A DNA stretch of 55,002 bases from a virus. Location of the stretch: the IMG/VR virus record IMGVR_UViG_3300021479_000008, positions 1 to 55,002 of that record, one strand, 5' to 3'. Below, piece after piece: positions 30,203 to 38,126 of the stretch (position 1 is the stretch's first letter; every line of letters starts with the position of its first letter). The notes beneath the pieces are model-generated. The model was given only the letters and a program-made list of their open reading frames with translations. It made no database searches and had not been told where the DNA came from. Made by a program: the position numbers and the translations under genes.

Positions 30203-31228
30203 TTACCTGGCAGCGATTGCCGTTCTGTATGCCGCACCATATTTCTTGTAGTTAACGTTGTTCGGGTCGTAGGCTATTTCCAAATCTGTACGATATAATT
30301 CCAACGTTGTGGGATGAAACGTCGCAGCGAATGGAATCAACGGAACCAACGACCCCGTCAATCCTTTTCCTGTTGGATCAGAAGCTCCTATTGTTTGCAA
30401 TCCCAATACCACGGCTTTCGGATACCTGATGAAGATGTTGCACCAGTCGTTGGAACAGGAATTATTCGAGTGGCTAAGAGTGATGTCGGAATTACTAAGG
30501 CTCTCTGCTCCTATTCCCAGTCCATTGTTAAATCCAGAAGCAGCTTCAGTGTCTGGATACGTGATTGGAACTAGGGGACCATTCCCACCATACATAGATA
30601 TCTCAATGGGAAATGAAGCTTTGTCGTTCTTCATTGCTGCATACATTGCATCAACGTATACTGTCCACGTGTTCTGCAACCCACTTGCGTTCTTTGGATT
30701 GGAATACGGATACAACTGCCCTGGGCACGGAATGACTGCTCCTCCACCGCCTCCGATACCCAACCTGATGTAGGCTAACTGATTCTTCCAACTGACTGTA
30801 TTGTAATGCTTAACCAATGCTGCGTGGAAGGCTTGCAATCTTGTCTGGAAGAAACTGTTGAATACGACAGGATAGTTACTGTAGGCGGGGCAACTTACGG
30901 ACGGAACCTGTTTCAACACATAGCTGGGTGTGCTCGTATTCGGACTGCCACTCGTTACTGCCCAGACAACTAATGCTATTTTCTTCTTGGCGTTGACATA
31001 CGTTTGCAGGCTGTTGTCGAATGACGTAAAGCTGTAAACGCCTTGCGATGTCTCGATCTTGTTCCACGACATGACTACAACAACACCGTCGATGTTCGGT
31101 ACTACGTATTTCTGGAAATCATTGTAGTCTGCGTTGCCTTGGTTGGGAAGATTCCAGGCCATGACTAACGGTTTTTGTCCCCAACAGAGGCTGCTTACTA
31201 ACATCATCAATACTAAAGCTTTTTTCAT
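30203..31228 (-). CDS. Secreted TIM-barrel-like protein, glycosidase-like
   Basis: A 341-residue protein with signal peptide MKKALVLMMLVSSLCWGQ. The mature start, LVMAWNLPNQGNADYNDFQK then VDGVVVVMSWNKIETSQGVYSF, matches the opening of glycoside-hydrolase TIM barrels ('..W..iEp..G.Y.f..ld'). Further on, LAYIRLGIGGGG and FPIEISMYGG look like barrel strands. The catalytic acids cannot be assigned with confidence. A strong AAGGAGAAAGGT site precedes the ATG. It is related in layout to the next gene upstream. Probably acts outside the cytoplasm on polysaccharide or serves as a receptor protein. Confidence 0.62.
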   Translation of the reverse strand: MKKALVLMMLVSSLCWGQKPLVMAWNLPNQGNADYNDFQKYVVPNIDGVVVVMSWNKIETSQGVYSFTSFDNSLQTYVNAKKKIALVVWAVTSGSPNTSTPSYVLKQVPSVSCPAYSNYPVVFNSFFQTRLQAFHAALVKHYNTVSWKNQLAYIRLGIGGGGGAVIPCPGQLYPYSNPKNASGLQNTWTVYVDAMYAAMKNDKASFPIEISMYGGNGPLVPITYPDTEAASGFNNGLGIGAESLSNSDITLSHSNNSCSNDWCNIFIRYPKAVVLGLQTIGASDPTGKGLTGSLVPLIPFAATFHPTTLELYRTDLEIAYDPNNVNYKKYGAAYRTAIAAR

Positions 31229-31238
31229 ACCTTTCTCC

Positions 31239-33047
31239 TTATTGTACAGATGCTTTTCCGGTGACTGTGGCTTTTCCTGCCATGTTCGCCGTTCCGTTTG
31301 GAGCTTGATTCGTAAAGTTTGCTATGGCTTGGGCGTATGGATTGTTGACTCCTGCCCCACCACCTGACACATTGTAACTACCCGCACTTCCTGATACCCC
31401 GGAAATATTGATGGTAAAGCCCGTTCCCGATCCGGATGTTGCTACCGTAGCTACACCATTTCCTGTGGTACAGGCTGTCCCCGTCTGGTTGATGGAAAAC
31501 GTGAATACGGCTGTTCCACTAACGGAAGTCACAATGTATGTTGCATCGTTGTTCCCGCAAGTGACTGTTCCTTTGTCTCCAATCGCGTAGGTTGCTCCAC
31601 CTGATCCCAACGTACTAGCTATGATTCCACCCGATGATCTGTTGTACCATGACGCACAGTTTGTCAACGTACCCGGATTACCTGTTGCTGGCAGTCCTGC
31701 CCACGTAGTCGTAAAGGCGAAAAGGGCGTCACATGAATAAATCTCAGCTACCTTGGCATGTCGCTGAGCGGCGAAGCTTAGCAGATATGTTAACGAACCT
31801 GTAGCACTGGAAGCTGAGGCAGCGGCTGGTGCTCCTGTACCATTTGTTGGATCTGTCGTGGTCAACGTTTGCAGGTAATTGATCGTACCATTCAGAAAGT
31901 ACAAATTAAAATTGAAACACCAATCGCTGATACACGAAGTCGTATCGTCTACGTCATTATCTCCAGACGCATAATTGGCTGCGTCTCTATTCTGCAACCC
32001 GTTCGTACCGAATCCAAACTTATTCTGGGTAGAGTACAAGGCTTCGCAATCTGAATAGGCGGAGTTCTGCGGATTGCCGTTGGAGTGCATCGACTCAATT
32101 ACTCCCCAGGCTGGTGCATACGTTACGATTAAACTACCTATCGTAATGTACATCGATTCTATATAGCTCTTAACGTTTCCCGTTCCCGTTACGTTGCATA
32201 CTGGAACAGCTGGAGAGACTGAGCTCGTTCCTGCGTAGGCAATAGCGAATGAAGCATATGCCGCTGGAACTGTCCAGAAGTTTAAGCCCAAGACACTCGC
32301 TTCTCCTCCTTGCGTCATACCAAACTTTACGTACTTCAAATGGGATAATATCGAAGGGACGTTCGCACAGTCTGTCGTTCCTACTCCACTGGCACAACTG
32401 GCTGAGAAATGAATAAAGAACTGAGTAATAAAAGCTGGCCATGCTGTTGCTATTGGCTGTCCTGGTAACGAGACGGGAAGGCCAGTCGTATCTCCACCAC
32501 CGAATGTACACCCACCTGTAATACACTGAGTTATGTTGTACTCACATCCTGTTCCACAACCTGTCGCTCCGTTGGCGTTGCCAAAAGGACTCGTGGCTGG
32601 GTTTCCAGCGTAGTTTGCACTGACCGTCATATACTGCGGTGCTGCGGCTCCGATGGCTGTCGCATAAGTCTGGGTGAAAACGTATGGGGGAGTACAGTTA
32701 TTATTCCCGCCTTCCAACGCGGGAGCGACTATCATGCCTATTGACGTGGCTCCATTACTAATCCAGGCGTTTAGATTTGCATCTAACGTTGTCCAGTTCA
32801 ACGACATTGACGTTGCGCCCGTATCTACAACGTTCCAACAAACAATCGGCGTTACTCCTTTTATACTGGAAGCGAGTGAACCGACTGTTGCGTTGTTAAA
32901 AACGTTGTTGACTATGTCTGTGTATACTGTACCAGTTTGTCCGCCACTGGCTAACGGGGCTTGGGCTATCATTACTCCGTTAAACTGGGCGTAGGATAGG
33001 ACTGTCAATGTACACACGAGAACGAGTAATTGTAAAACCTTTTTCAT
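31239..33047 (-). CDS. Secreted barrel-like protein, Gly/Thr-rich
   Basis: A 602-residue protein with signal MKKVLQLLVLVCTLTVLSYAQ (start at ATG 33047, TAATG with the fibre gene). FNGVMIAQAPLASGGQ, VTPIVCWNVVDTGA, LNWTTLDANLNAWISNG and SIGMIVAPALEGG parallel the barrel start of the gene at 30203-31228, so the two are probably distant paralogues. Many cysteines occur in pairs, consistent with oxidised export. Residues 470-570 become a Gly/Thr/Ser-rich, strand-like domain resembling fibre or adhesin repeats. Likely surface or extracellular. Confidence 0.6.
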   Translation of the reverse strand: MKKVLQLLVLVCTLTVLSYAQFNGVMIAQAPLASGGQTGTVYTDIVNNVFNNATVGSLASSIKGVTPIVCWNVVDTGATSMSLNWTTLDANLNAWISNGATSIGMIVAPALEGGNNNCTPPYVFTQTYATAIGAAAPQYMTVSANYAGNPATSPFGNANGATGCGTGCEYNITQCITGGCTFGGGDTTGLPVSLPGQPIATAWPAFITQFFIHFSASCASGVGTTDCANVPSILSHLKYVKFGMTQGGEASVLGLNFWTVPAAYASFAIAYAGTSSVSPAVPVCNVTGTGNVKSYIESMYITIGSLIVTYAPAWGVIESMHSNGNPQNSAYSDCEALYSTQNKFGFGTNGLQNRDAANYASGDNDVDDTTSCISDWCFNFNLYFLNGTINYLQTLTTTDPTNGTGAPAAASASSATGSLTYLLSFAAQRHAKVAEIYSCDALFAFTTTWAGLPATGNPGTLTNCASWYNRSSGGIIASTLGSGGATYAIGDKGTVTCGNNDATYIVTSVSGTAVFTFSINQTGTACTTGNGVATVATSGSGTGFTINISGVSGSAGSYNVSGGGAGVNNPYAQAIANFTNQAPNGTANMAGKATVTGKASVQ

Positions 33048-36000
33048 TACCATACCCAACATCCCGATCCACGATAGAACGTAAGTAAATCAGCAGCGGC
33101 TCCCGTTAGACCCAGTACGTTGAAGACTGTACCAGAAGCTGATGCTCCTTCTATCGTTCCGGTAAGATGTATCTTTTGCTTTGATCCCGTACCACCTGGT
33201 GTAAATGTAATTACTGATTGTGCTGTAGTCGTAGAGGCTACATCTGTAATTACACCATCACCGATGACTGCAGCAGCAGTAAAGGCATCTGCTCCAGCCG
33301 TAAGATTAGTAGCTCCGTTTGTAGCAGTCTGTACTCCGATCTGATCTGCAGCAGCAGCTGTTGCCTGAGAGTAGTAAATTGTACAATCGAAACTCCAATT
33401 GGCTGCAACCAATGGTAACGTAGCAGTTAACCCCGTGATCGTTGTCAACGCAGTGCACGGAGTAAGTGTACCACCCGTGCCGCATGTTACATCTGCACCA
33501 GTTACAGCTATAAACTGGGCTGTCTTTATAAAACCAAGTGTATTAGCTGCGGTGGTTCCAACTCCAAGCAAACCCGATGCGACTTCGTTTATGTTTGTTG
33601 CAACCGCGGTATTGATACCACCGGAATTGAATCCGATCAATCCCGTATTGATTGTCCTTACACTACCTTGTTGCTGTGACGTACCTCCCTTATCTACCTG
33701 CCACTCGGACGTTGCTCCACCCGCACCACCTAAAAACTGTCCTAGTAACGCTGTAGCGGATGATGACGTAACTGTTACAGCAACAGAAAAGGCCGGACCT
33801 GCTATACTAGCGTTGTTCCATGTCTCCGTGACGGCTAATGCTGGAATATTTGTAGCAGTTGCATTTGTTCCTTCATCTAGTTCAGTCGAACCCGACTGCA
33901 CCCAAAACGCAAAAGGGTTCGTGATGATCGCATTCGTTCCAGCTATAGGGGCTCCACTCACGGCCAACGTTGCTGCTTTCGTAAACGTCTGGGAAGCAGA
34001 AGCTGATGCATAAGTCGGAGCGACAAATAAGAATTCTCGTTGCGTTGCCACGGTACCAGTCGTAGCCCACGTACGTGTGCCAGTTACCGTTTGTAACCCA
34101 GGCGCTTCCGTTGCTGCTGTCAATCCAGTATCAGTTGGTATTGTCAACTGCCAATACGGTAAAACTCCTGATGATCTAGTGGTAGAAGTAAACGCGACTG
34201 GCTGATTGGCTGTGATTAACGATGCTGAAAATGTAAACTTCGGTGTTCCCGTATCCGCACTTCCAACTGATCCTCCAGCTGCAACCGCTAACACTCCAGC
34301 CGCGCTCAACGTAGAAGTATTTGATGGTGTCTGCGATGCTTGTGCTCCAGCTCCTGTCATGAGTGCAGTACTGGTAAGAGAAGCTGCACTCGTTACACAC
34401 GTTGTACATGGAACTAAATCACCGGCTACGATCGTGTGGTAAGACCAGAATGACTGCACTGGAACGGATGCTGTTGCTGATGTATACCCCGTGCCGGCTG
34501 CACCAACATTAAAACTGGCTACGGCTGTACCTGCACCGTTCATCGTTGTCGTACACGTTGCGTTCGCACCATTTCCAGCAATAGCACAGGCTGGTCCGGC
34601 TCCACTACCTGGATACATTCCGGCTGGATATGTTCCTCCACTATTGAGTGGAATCGTTGCTATACCACCGCCGCTGAATGTGATTGTTCCTGCTGTTGCT
34701 TGGGTGACGTTGGTACTATAGACAAATCCCGTGGCTGACGTATTCGGTTCTACGATCTGGTATAACGTTCCACTTACTATCGGGCAGACTATCTCGACCA
34801 TGTTTCCCGTAATAGGAAAAGGATCTGCACCTTGTCCACAAGAAAATCTTCCAGCTCCCGGTGATCCGTTTGAACTTACTCCACCACCTGCGGCTACAAG
34901 ACCCACTGTACTTAATCCATTCACACCAGAATAACTCAACAATCCTGTTATATCGGTAATATTACTATCCCATCCTGGAACTGTGCTGTTGACGAATAAG
35001 AATTGTCCGTTACCTCCGATCGGTAACCTGGCCATGGCTGGTGTACTGTTCATATACAACGTATCACCGGCTGTGGTCAACGGCGCTATTGTTTGTGGGT
35101 TCTGGAGAATGAATTCTGTACCGTCATAGATCACACTAGCTATGGCTGTCGTTACTAGGTCATTGGCTATGAGAGCGGTTGTTCCACTTTTCGTAATTGG
35201 CTTGGCAGTTAGTCCATTTACCGCCAACGTTGGTGCTGCGCCACTATTATTCGCGACTGGTAGAAAATTTATCTCAAGTCCGGCTACCAACGATGTTGCG
35301 GGAGGGGCTAACGTTACAACCTGTGCTTGGGCAGTACCTGTGGCTGCCATGTACTGTGTACTGGTTAAATCTGCCCAGCTTTTATACGTTGGGTCTGCAC
35401 TATTTCCGGCTGAAGCGAACAACATATTCGTCGTACCCGGTCCTGCTCCTCCTATTGCACTTCCGTTACCTTCGTTTATACTTACTGTATGCGCTCCAGC
35501 TCCAACGTTCACGTTACATGTACTACCTAACACACAGGATTGTCCGTTGGCTGTTAACGTCGAACTTGTTGGGGAAGTCTGGGGATTCTGCAACTGGAAT
35601 TGTGTACCATCGTAAATGACAGATGCGATTGCCGTAGTAGTTAAATCGTTCGCTACGAGTGCTGTCGTTCCGCCTTTGGTGATAGGCTTGGCTGTCAAAC
35701 CATTCACAGCTAACGTCGGAGCGGCTAGTGTATTATTTGCTACCGGAAGGAAATTGATTTCTAATCCAGGAACTAATGCTGTAACAGGAGACGCCAATGT
35801 TACTACTTGGGCTTGTGCTGAACCCGTTGCGGCTACGTACTGCGACGAATCTAAATCCCCCCAACTCTTTCCTTGCAGTGCTGTACCACTTACCCACTGA
35901 GCTATCTGAACATTGGCGGGTGATCCTGATATCGTCGCGCAACCAGCGCATGTACCACTGGAAGTGACTAGAAGATTTCCGGAGCTGTCTACTTTGAGGT

Positions 36001-36259
36001 AATGCCAGTTGCCCGCACTGTCTTGGGCTACTACTGCACTTGGGGGAACGAAGCCGCCTATCTGAGCACGTATACCCGTACTGCCTGATGTTAGAAGATT
36101 ACCCGAGCTGTCTAGCCCTAGATAGGCGAATATTCCATTTGTCTGTTGACCAGACAATGCAACTGGTTGCACGAAGCCTGTCGGTGGGGCTTGTCCTTGT
36201 CCGTACGACAGGACTGTTAACAATAGCATCAAAACAACTAACTGGAGTAGTTTCTTCAT
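33047..36259 (-). CDS. Tail-fibre-like repeat protein with Sec signal peptide
   Basis: A 1070-residue protein rich in Ala, Thr, Gly, Ser and Val, almost free of charged residues. It begins MKKLLQLVVLMLLLTVLSYG, a Sec signal nearly identical to the next gene's. Residues 133-228 and 295-390 are two copies of a 96-residue repeat with EINFLPVANN and APTLAVNGLTAKPITK, a known tail-fibre repeat pattern ('ATGTA.AYVVTL...NTGA.TLNVNGLGAKPI'). A short 13-residue repeat (YLGLDSSGNLLTS) is also doubled. The C-terminal third resembles fibre-shaft sequence ending GSGCWVW. Export of a fibre-type protein is unexpected for a virion component. Confidence 0.7.
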   Translation of the reverse strand: MKKLLQLVVLMLLLTVLSYGQGQAPPTGFVQPVALSGQQTNGIFAYLGLDSSGNLLTSGSTGIRAQIGGFVPPSAVVAQDSAGNWHYLKVDSSGNLLVTSSGTCAGCATISGSPANVQIAQWVSGTALQGKSWGDLDSSQYVAATGSAQAQVVTLASPVTALVPGLEINFLPVANNTLAAPTLAVNGLTAKPITKGGTTALVANDLTTTAIASVIYDGTQFQLQNPQTSPTSSTLTANGQSCVLGSTCNVNVGAGAHTVSINEGNGSAIGGAGPGTTNMLFASAGNSADPTYKSWADLTSTQYMAATGTAQAQVVTLAPPATSLVAGLEINFLPVANNSGAAPTLAVNGLTAKPITKSGTTALIANDLVTTAIASVIYDGTEFILQNPQTIAPLTTAGDTLYMNSTPAMARLPIGGNGQFLFVNSTVPGWDSNITDITGLLSYSGVNGLSTVGLVAAGGGVSSNGSPGAGRFSCGQGADPFPITGNMVEIVCPIVSGTLYQIVEPNTSATGFVYSTNVTQATAGTITFSGGGIATIPLNSGGTYPAGMYPGSGAGPACAIAGNGANATCTTTMNGAGTAVASFNVGAAGTGYTSATASVPVQSFWSYHTIVAGDLVPCTTCVTSAASLTSTALMTGAGAQASQTPSNTSTLSAAGVLAVAAGGSVGSADTGTPKFTFSASLITANQPVAFTSTTRSSGVLPYWQLTIPTDTGLTAATEAPGLQTVTGTRTWATTGTVATQREFLFVAPTYASASASQTFTKAATLAVSGAPIAGTNAIITNPFAFWVQSGSTELDEGTNATATNIPALAVTETWNNASIAGPAFSVAVTVTSSSATALLGQFLGGAGGATSEWQVDKGGTSQQQGSVRTINTGLIGFNSGGINTAVATNINEVASGLLGVGTTAANTLGFIKTAQFIAVTGADVTCGTGGTLTPCTALTTITGLTATLPLVAANWSFDCTIYYSQATAAAADQIGVQTATNGATNLTAGADAFTAAAVIGDGVITDVASTTTAQSVITFTPGGTGSKQKIHLTGTIEGASASGTVFNVLGLTGAAADLLTFYRGSGCWVW
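35090..35863. repeat. Two diverged copies of a 96-residue coding repeat
   Basis: Copies span 35576-35863 and 35090-35377 (protein residues 133-228 and 295-390). They share AQVVTLA, LEINFLPVANN, APTLAVNGLTAKPITK and AIASVIYDGT with scattered substitutions, so duplication is not recent. Confidence 0.85.
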
Positions 36260-36819
36260 ACTGTTCCTCTTGGTAACGTTACCATTACTGGAACATGATC
36301 CGGTTCGTGGAGAGCTTTTCTATGGGCTTCATACCAGAACATCAGCTCTAGTCTGTTGTCACATCCGGTCTTGTCGAATACATCTCGCAGGTAATTCTTT
36401 ACTTCTTGCTGAGACGCCAACCCGACGTTCTTGGCTATTTCGGGATATGTCTTTCCTTCGACCAGAAGCCTTACTATGCTAAATTCTCTGGGGGTGAAAT
36501 GGAAATGTCCCGGTACCGATTGCTGTTCGAGATTCAACACGTCTACGAACATCTTGCCGATCTCAAACGTTACGTGCAACGAATGTATCCCAAGTCTCTT
36601 ACCAAGACGATTGATTCTGTTCTTTACTGCGTTGTATGACTTGTTCAATTTTCTAGAGGCTTCATCGTGCTGCATTCCTTGCAGAATACAATTTACAACT
36701 TCTTTGTCTAACGGAGGCAGTAACGTATACAATTCTTTCGCCCTCATAACTGTTGTCCAAGCCGCCGTAGCTGTATAATCCAAAACTTCCTGTATCTGAT
36801 GATCTAGTACTGTCTGCAT
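36256..36819 (-). CDS. Regulator with two helix-turn-helix domains
   Basis: A 187-residue protein. Residues 34-78 (PPLDKEVVNCILQGMQHDEA, LNKSYNAVKNRINRLGKRLG) form a sigma-r4/LuxR-like HTH. Residues 107-160 (FTPREFSIVRLLVEGKTYPE, IAKNVGLASQQEVKNYLRD) form a second, GerE/LuxR-type HTH. No receiver or ligand domain is seen, so it may bind DNA bidentately. It lies directly after a 105-bp gap holding an inverted repeat, which may be its own operator or leader. It would control the fibre and secreted-protein genes downstream (inference). Confidence 0.72.
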   Translation of the reverse strand: MQTVLDHQIQEVLDYTATAAWTTVMRAKELYTLLPPLDKEVVNCILQGMQHDEASRKLNKSYNAVKNRINRLGKRLGIHSLHVTFEIGKMFVDVLNLEQQSVPGHFHFTPREFSIVRLLVEGKTYPEIAKNVGLASQQEVKNYLRDVFDKTGCDNRLELMFWYEAHRKALHEPDHVPVMVTLPRGTV

Positions 36820-36837
36820 ACCATCCTCTTAGAAAAC

Positions 36838-36920
36838 TTTGGTGCGGCCCAGTTTCTTCGTCGCTTTGCACCGTTGCAACCATTGACGCTTATAAAGAAC
36901 ATGCTGGTCTCCGCACCAAA
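36838..36920 (-). other. Inverted repeat enclosing a 63-nt structured leader
   Basis: TTTGGTGCGG at 36838-36847 pairs perfectly with CCGCACCAAA at 36911-36920. Inside lies a second small hairpin (TTGCA ACGG TGCAA on the minus strand). The element fills the gap before the double-HTH gene, whose ATG is 18 bases beyond it. No poly-U tail follows, so it is not a standard terminator. It lacks a T-arm, so it is not a tRNA. It may be a structured RNA or an operator. Confidence 0.5.
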
Positions 36921-36924
36921 CCTT

Positions 36925-37500
36925 TTATGCTGCCGTACCGAATTGCAATACCAACTTGGTACCTGGCCCGGCTGTGACTGTCAACGTATCCATTCCCACC
37001 AACGGAGGATTGACGGAATTATCCGTACACGTAACGTTGGCTGTTCCAACCTTCAGTGCTTTAAACGTCGCACTTCCGTCTGGGTTCTGTGTCAACGTGG
37101 CTATGGTTGGATCGTCAATGCCCCACGTTACCGAGGCTGGGTTAAGAGTTACGGAATTGCCTACGGCGTCTGTCTCAATCGCAGAACATGGAATTGTCTG
37201 AGTGTCTGTTTCTTTACCTGGCATACCTGGTTGTTCTCCTTGAAACTGAATTTCCAGTTTTACTGGATGTTGGGATGGTTGCAGAATCTCAAGAATTGAC
37301 TTCACGTTGTCTTGCGTACTTTCTACTGCATTTTGGACTGAGATCTGACTCCTTGCTATGATCGCCTGTCCTTTTACTAACAAATCGATCTGCTCTTTCA
37401 ACTGATCGACCGACTTGTTAATCTTATCTATATCGGAATCAATATCATTCAACTTGCGGAACAACTGATCGTGGTTTTCGGCTAGCCAGTTCACTTCCAT
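36925..37500 (-). CDS. Coiled-coil plus BIG2-like Ig domain protein
   Basis: A 191-residue protein. Residues 8-75 are a long heptad coiled coil (LFRKLNDIDSDIDKINKSVD, QLKEQIDLLVKG). Residues 100-185 are an Ig-like domain of the BIG2 type: NSVTLNPASVTWGIDDPTIA, GSATFKALKVGTANVTCTD. Such proteins are typical virion decorations or fibres. There is no signal peptide, in contrast to its neighbours. RBS GGAGGAAGT precedes the ATG. Confidence 0.68.
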   Translation of the reverse strand: MEVNWLAENHDQLFRKLNDIDSDIDKINKSVDQLKEQIDLLVKGQAIIARSQISVQNAVESTQDNVKSILEILQPSQHPVKLEIQFQGEQPGMPGKETDTQTIPCSAIETDAVGNSVTLNPASVTWGIDDPTIATLTQNPDGSATFKALKVGTANVTCTDNSVNPPLVGMDTLTVTAGPGTKLVLQFGTAA

Positions 37501-37509
37501 ACTTCCTCC

Positions 37510-37794
37510 CTACAACTCCTCAATCATCTTCTCAAGATCGACTGGTAGTGATAATCCGTGTACGGAAATACCTTTCGTTGTTACGTAATCTTGTTGCTTA
37601 TCTGCATCGACGGTTGGTTTGTCCGCTCCCATTAGTACGTCTTTCTCGTCTGCTCCTATTACCTTGAATATGAGATCGGGCCGTTCTCGTATCGCATCAA
37701 GACGTTCCTTCGTACTCATCTGGGTGATGACTCGTACTACGTGTCTTACTACCCCGGCTGGTGTTTCTATCAATACGAAGTCACGGTGTATCAT
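37510..37794 (-). CDS. Unknown 94-residue protein
   Basis: A mixed alpha/beta protein: VLIETPAGVVRHVVRVITQM, then RLDAIRERPDLIFKVIGAD and an acidic helical C-terminus (VDLEKMIEEL). Strong GAGGAGTAGTT ribosome site. No family recognised. Confidence 0.5.
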   Translation of the reverse strand: MIHRDFVLIETPAGVVRHVVRVITQMSTKERLDAIRERPDLIFKVIGADEKDVLMGADKPTVDADKQQDYVTTKGISVHGLSLPVDLEKMIEEL

Positions 37795-37803
37795 AACTAC
37801 TCC

Positions 37804-38118
37804 TCAACGACTGTACCAACCTTTGGTAATATCCGGAAACTTCTCGGCTAGACTATTGCCTGGACTACCATCGAATTTGGTTGTGTTTGTCAGCCCATCT
37901 ACACCAAAAGGAGCGAATGGTCTCTCACTAACTACCTTCTGCATCATCTCTTTACTCGGACTGAGACCAATCGTCAAATGCTGGATAATATGCTGGCAAC
38001 GATTCACGTTACGAATAATAGCGTCACGTTGTTTAAATCCAAATACAGAAAAGAATAACAACGCCAATGCTTCCCCGAATACTGTTGGTCTATCAAATCC
38101 AATTATCTCTTTATCCAT
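37804..38118 (-). CDS. Unknown 104-residue protein with hydrophobic segment
   Basis: Residues 14-28 (FGEALALLFFSVFGF) form a short hydrophobic helix followed by a basic/helical stretch (RDAIIRNVNRCQHIIQHLTI). The C-terminus is polar. Could be membrane-associated. It lies between a lipoprotein gene and an unknown gene with GGAGG ribosome sites on both sides. Confidence 0.5.
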   Translation of the reverse strand: MDKEIIGFDRPTVFGEALALLFFSVFGFKQRDAIIRNVNRCQHIIQHLTIGLSPSKEMMQKVVSERPFAPFGVDGLTNTTKFDGSPGNSLAEKFPDITKGWYSR

Positions 38119-38126
38119 ACTTCCTC

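Noticed and set aside
31241-31250. TCTGTACAAT as a fifth promoter-like element
   Set aside because: One base differs from the consensus and the bases are the last codons of the upstream gene, followed by a normal Shine-Dalgarno site; coincidence is likely.
33399-34013. Plus-strand open frame of 204 residues (and others at 35142-35615) opposite the fibre-like gene
   Set aside because: Antisense reading of Ala/Thr/Val-rich repeats leaves few stops. Ala/Val/Pro-rich products without start signals are typical shadows.
36838-36920. tRNA gene in the inverted-repeat element
   Set aside because: Acceptor-like ends pair (GGTGCGG/CCGCACC), but there is no T-arm (GGTTCGAATCC type) or anticodon arm in either orientation.
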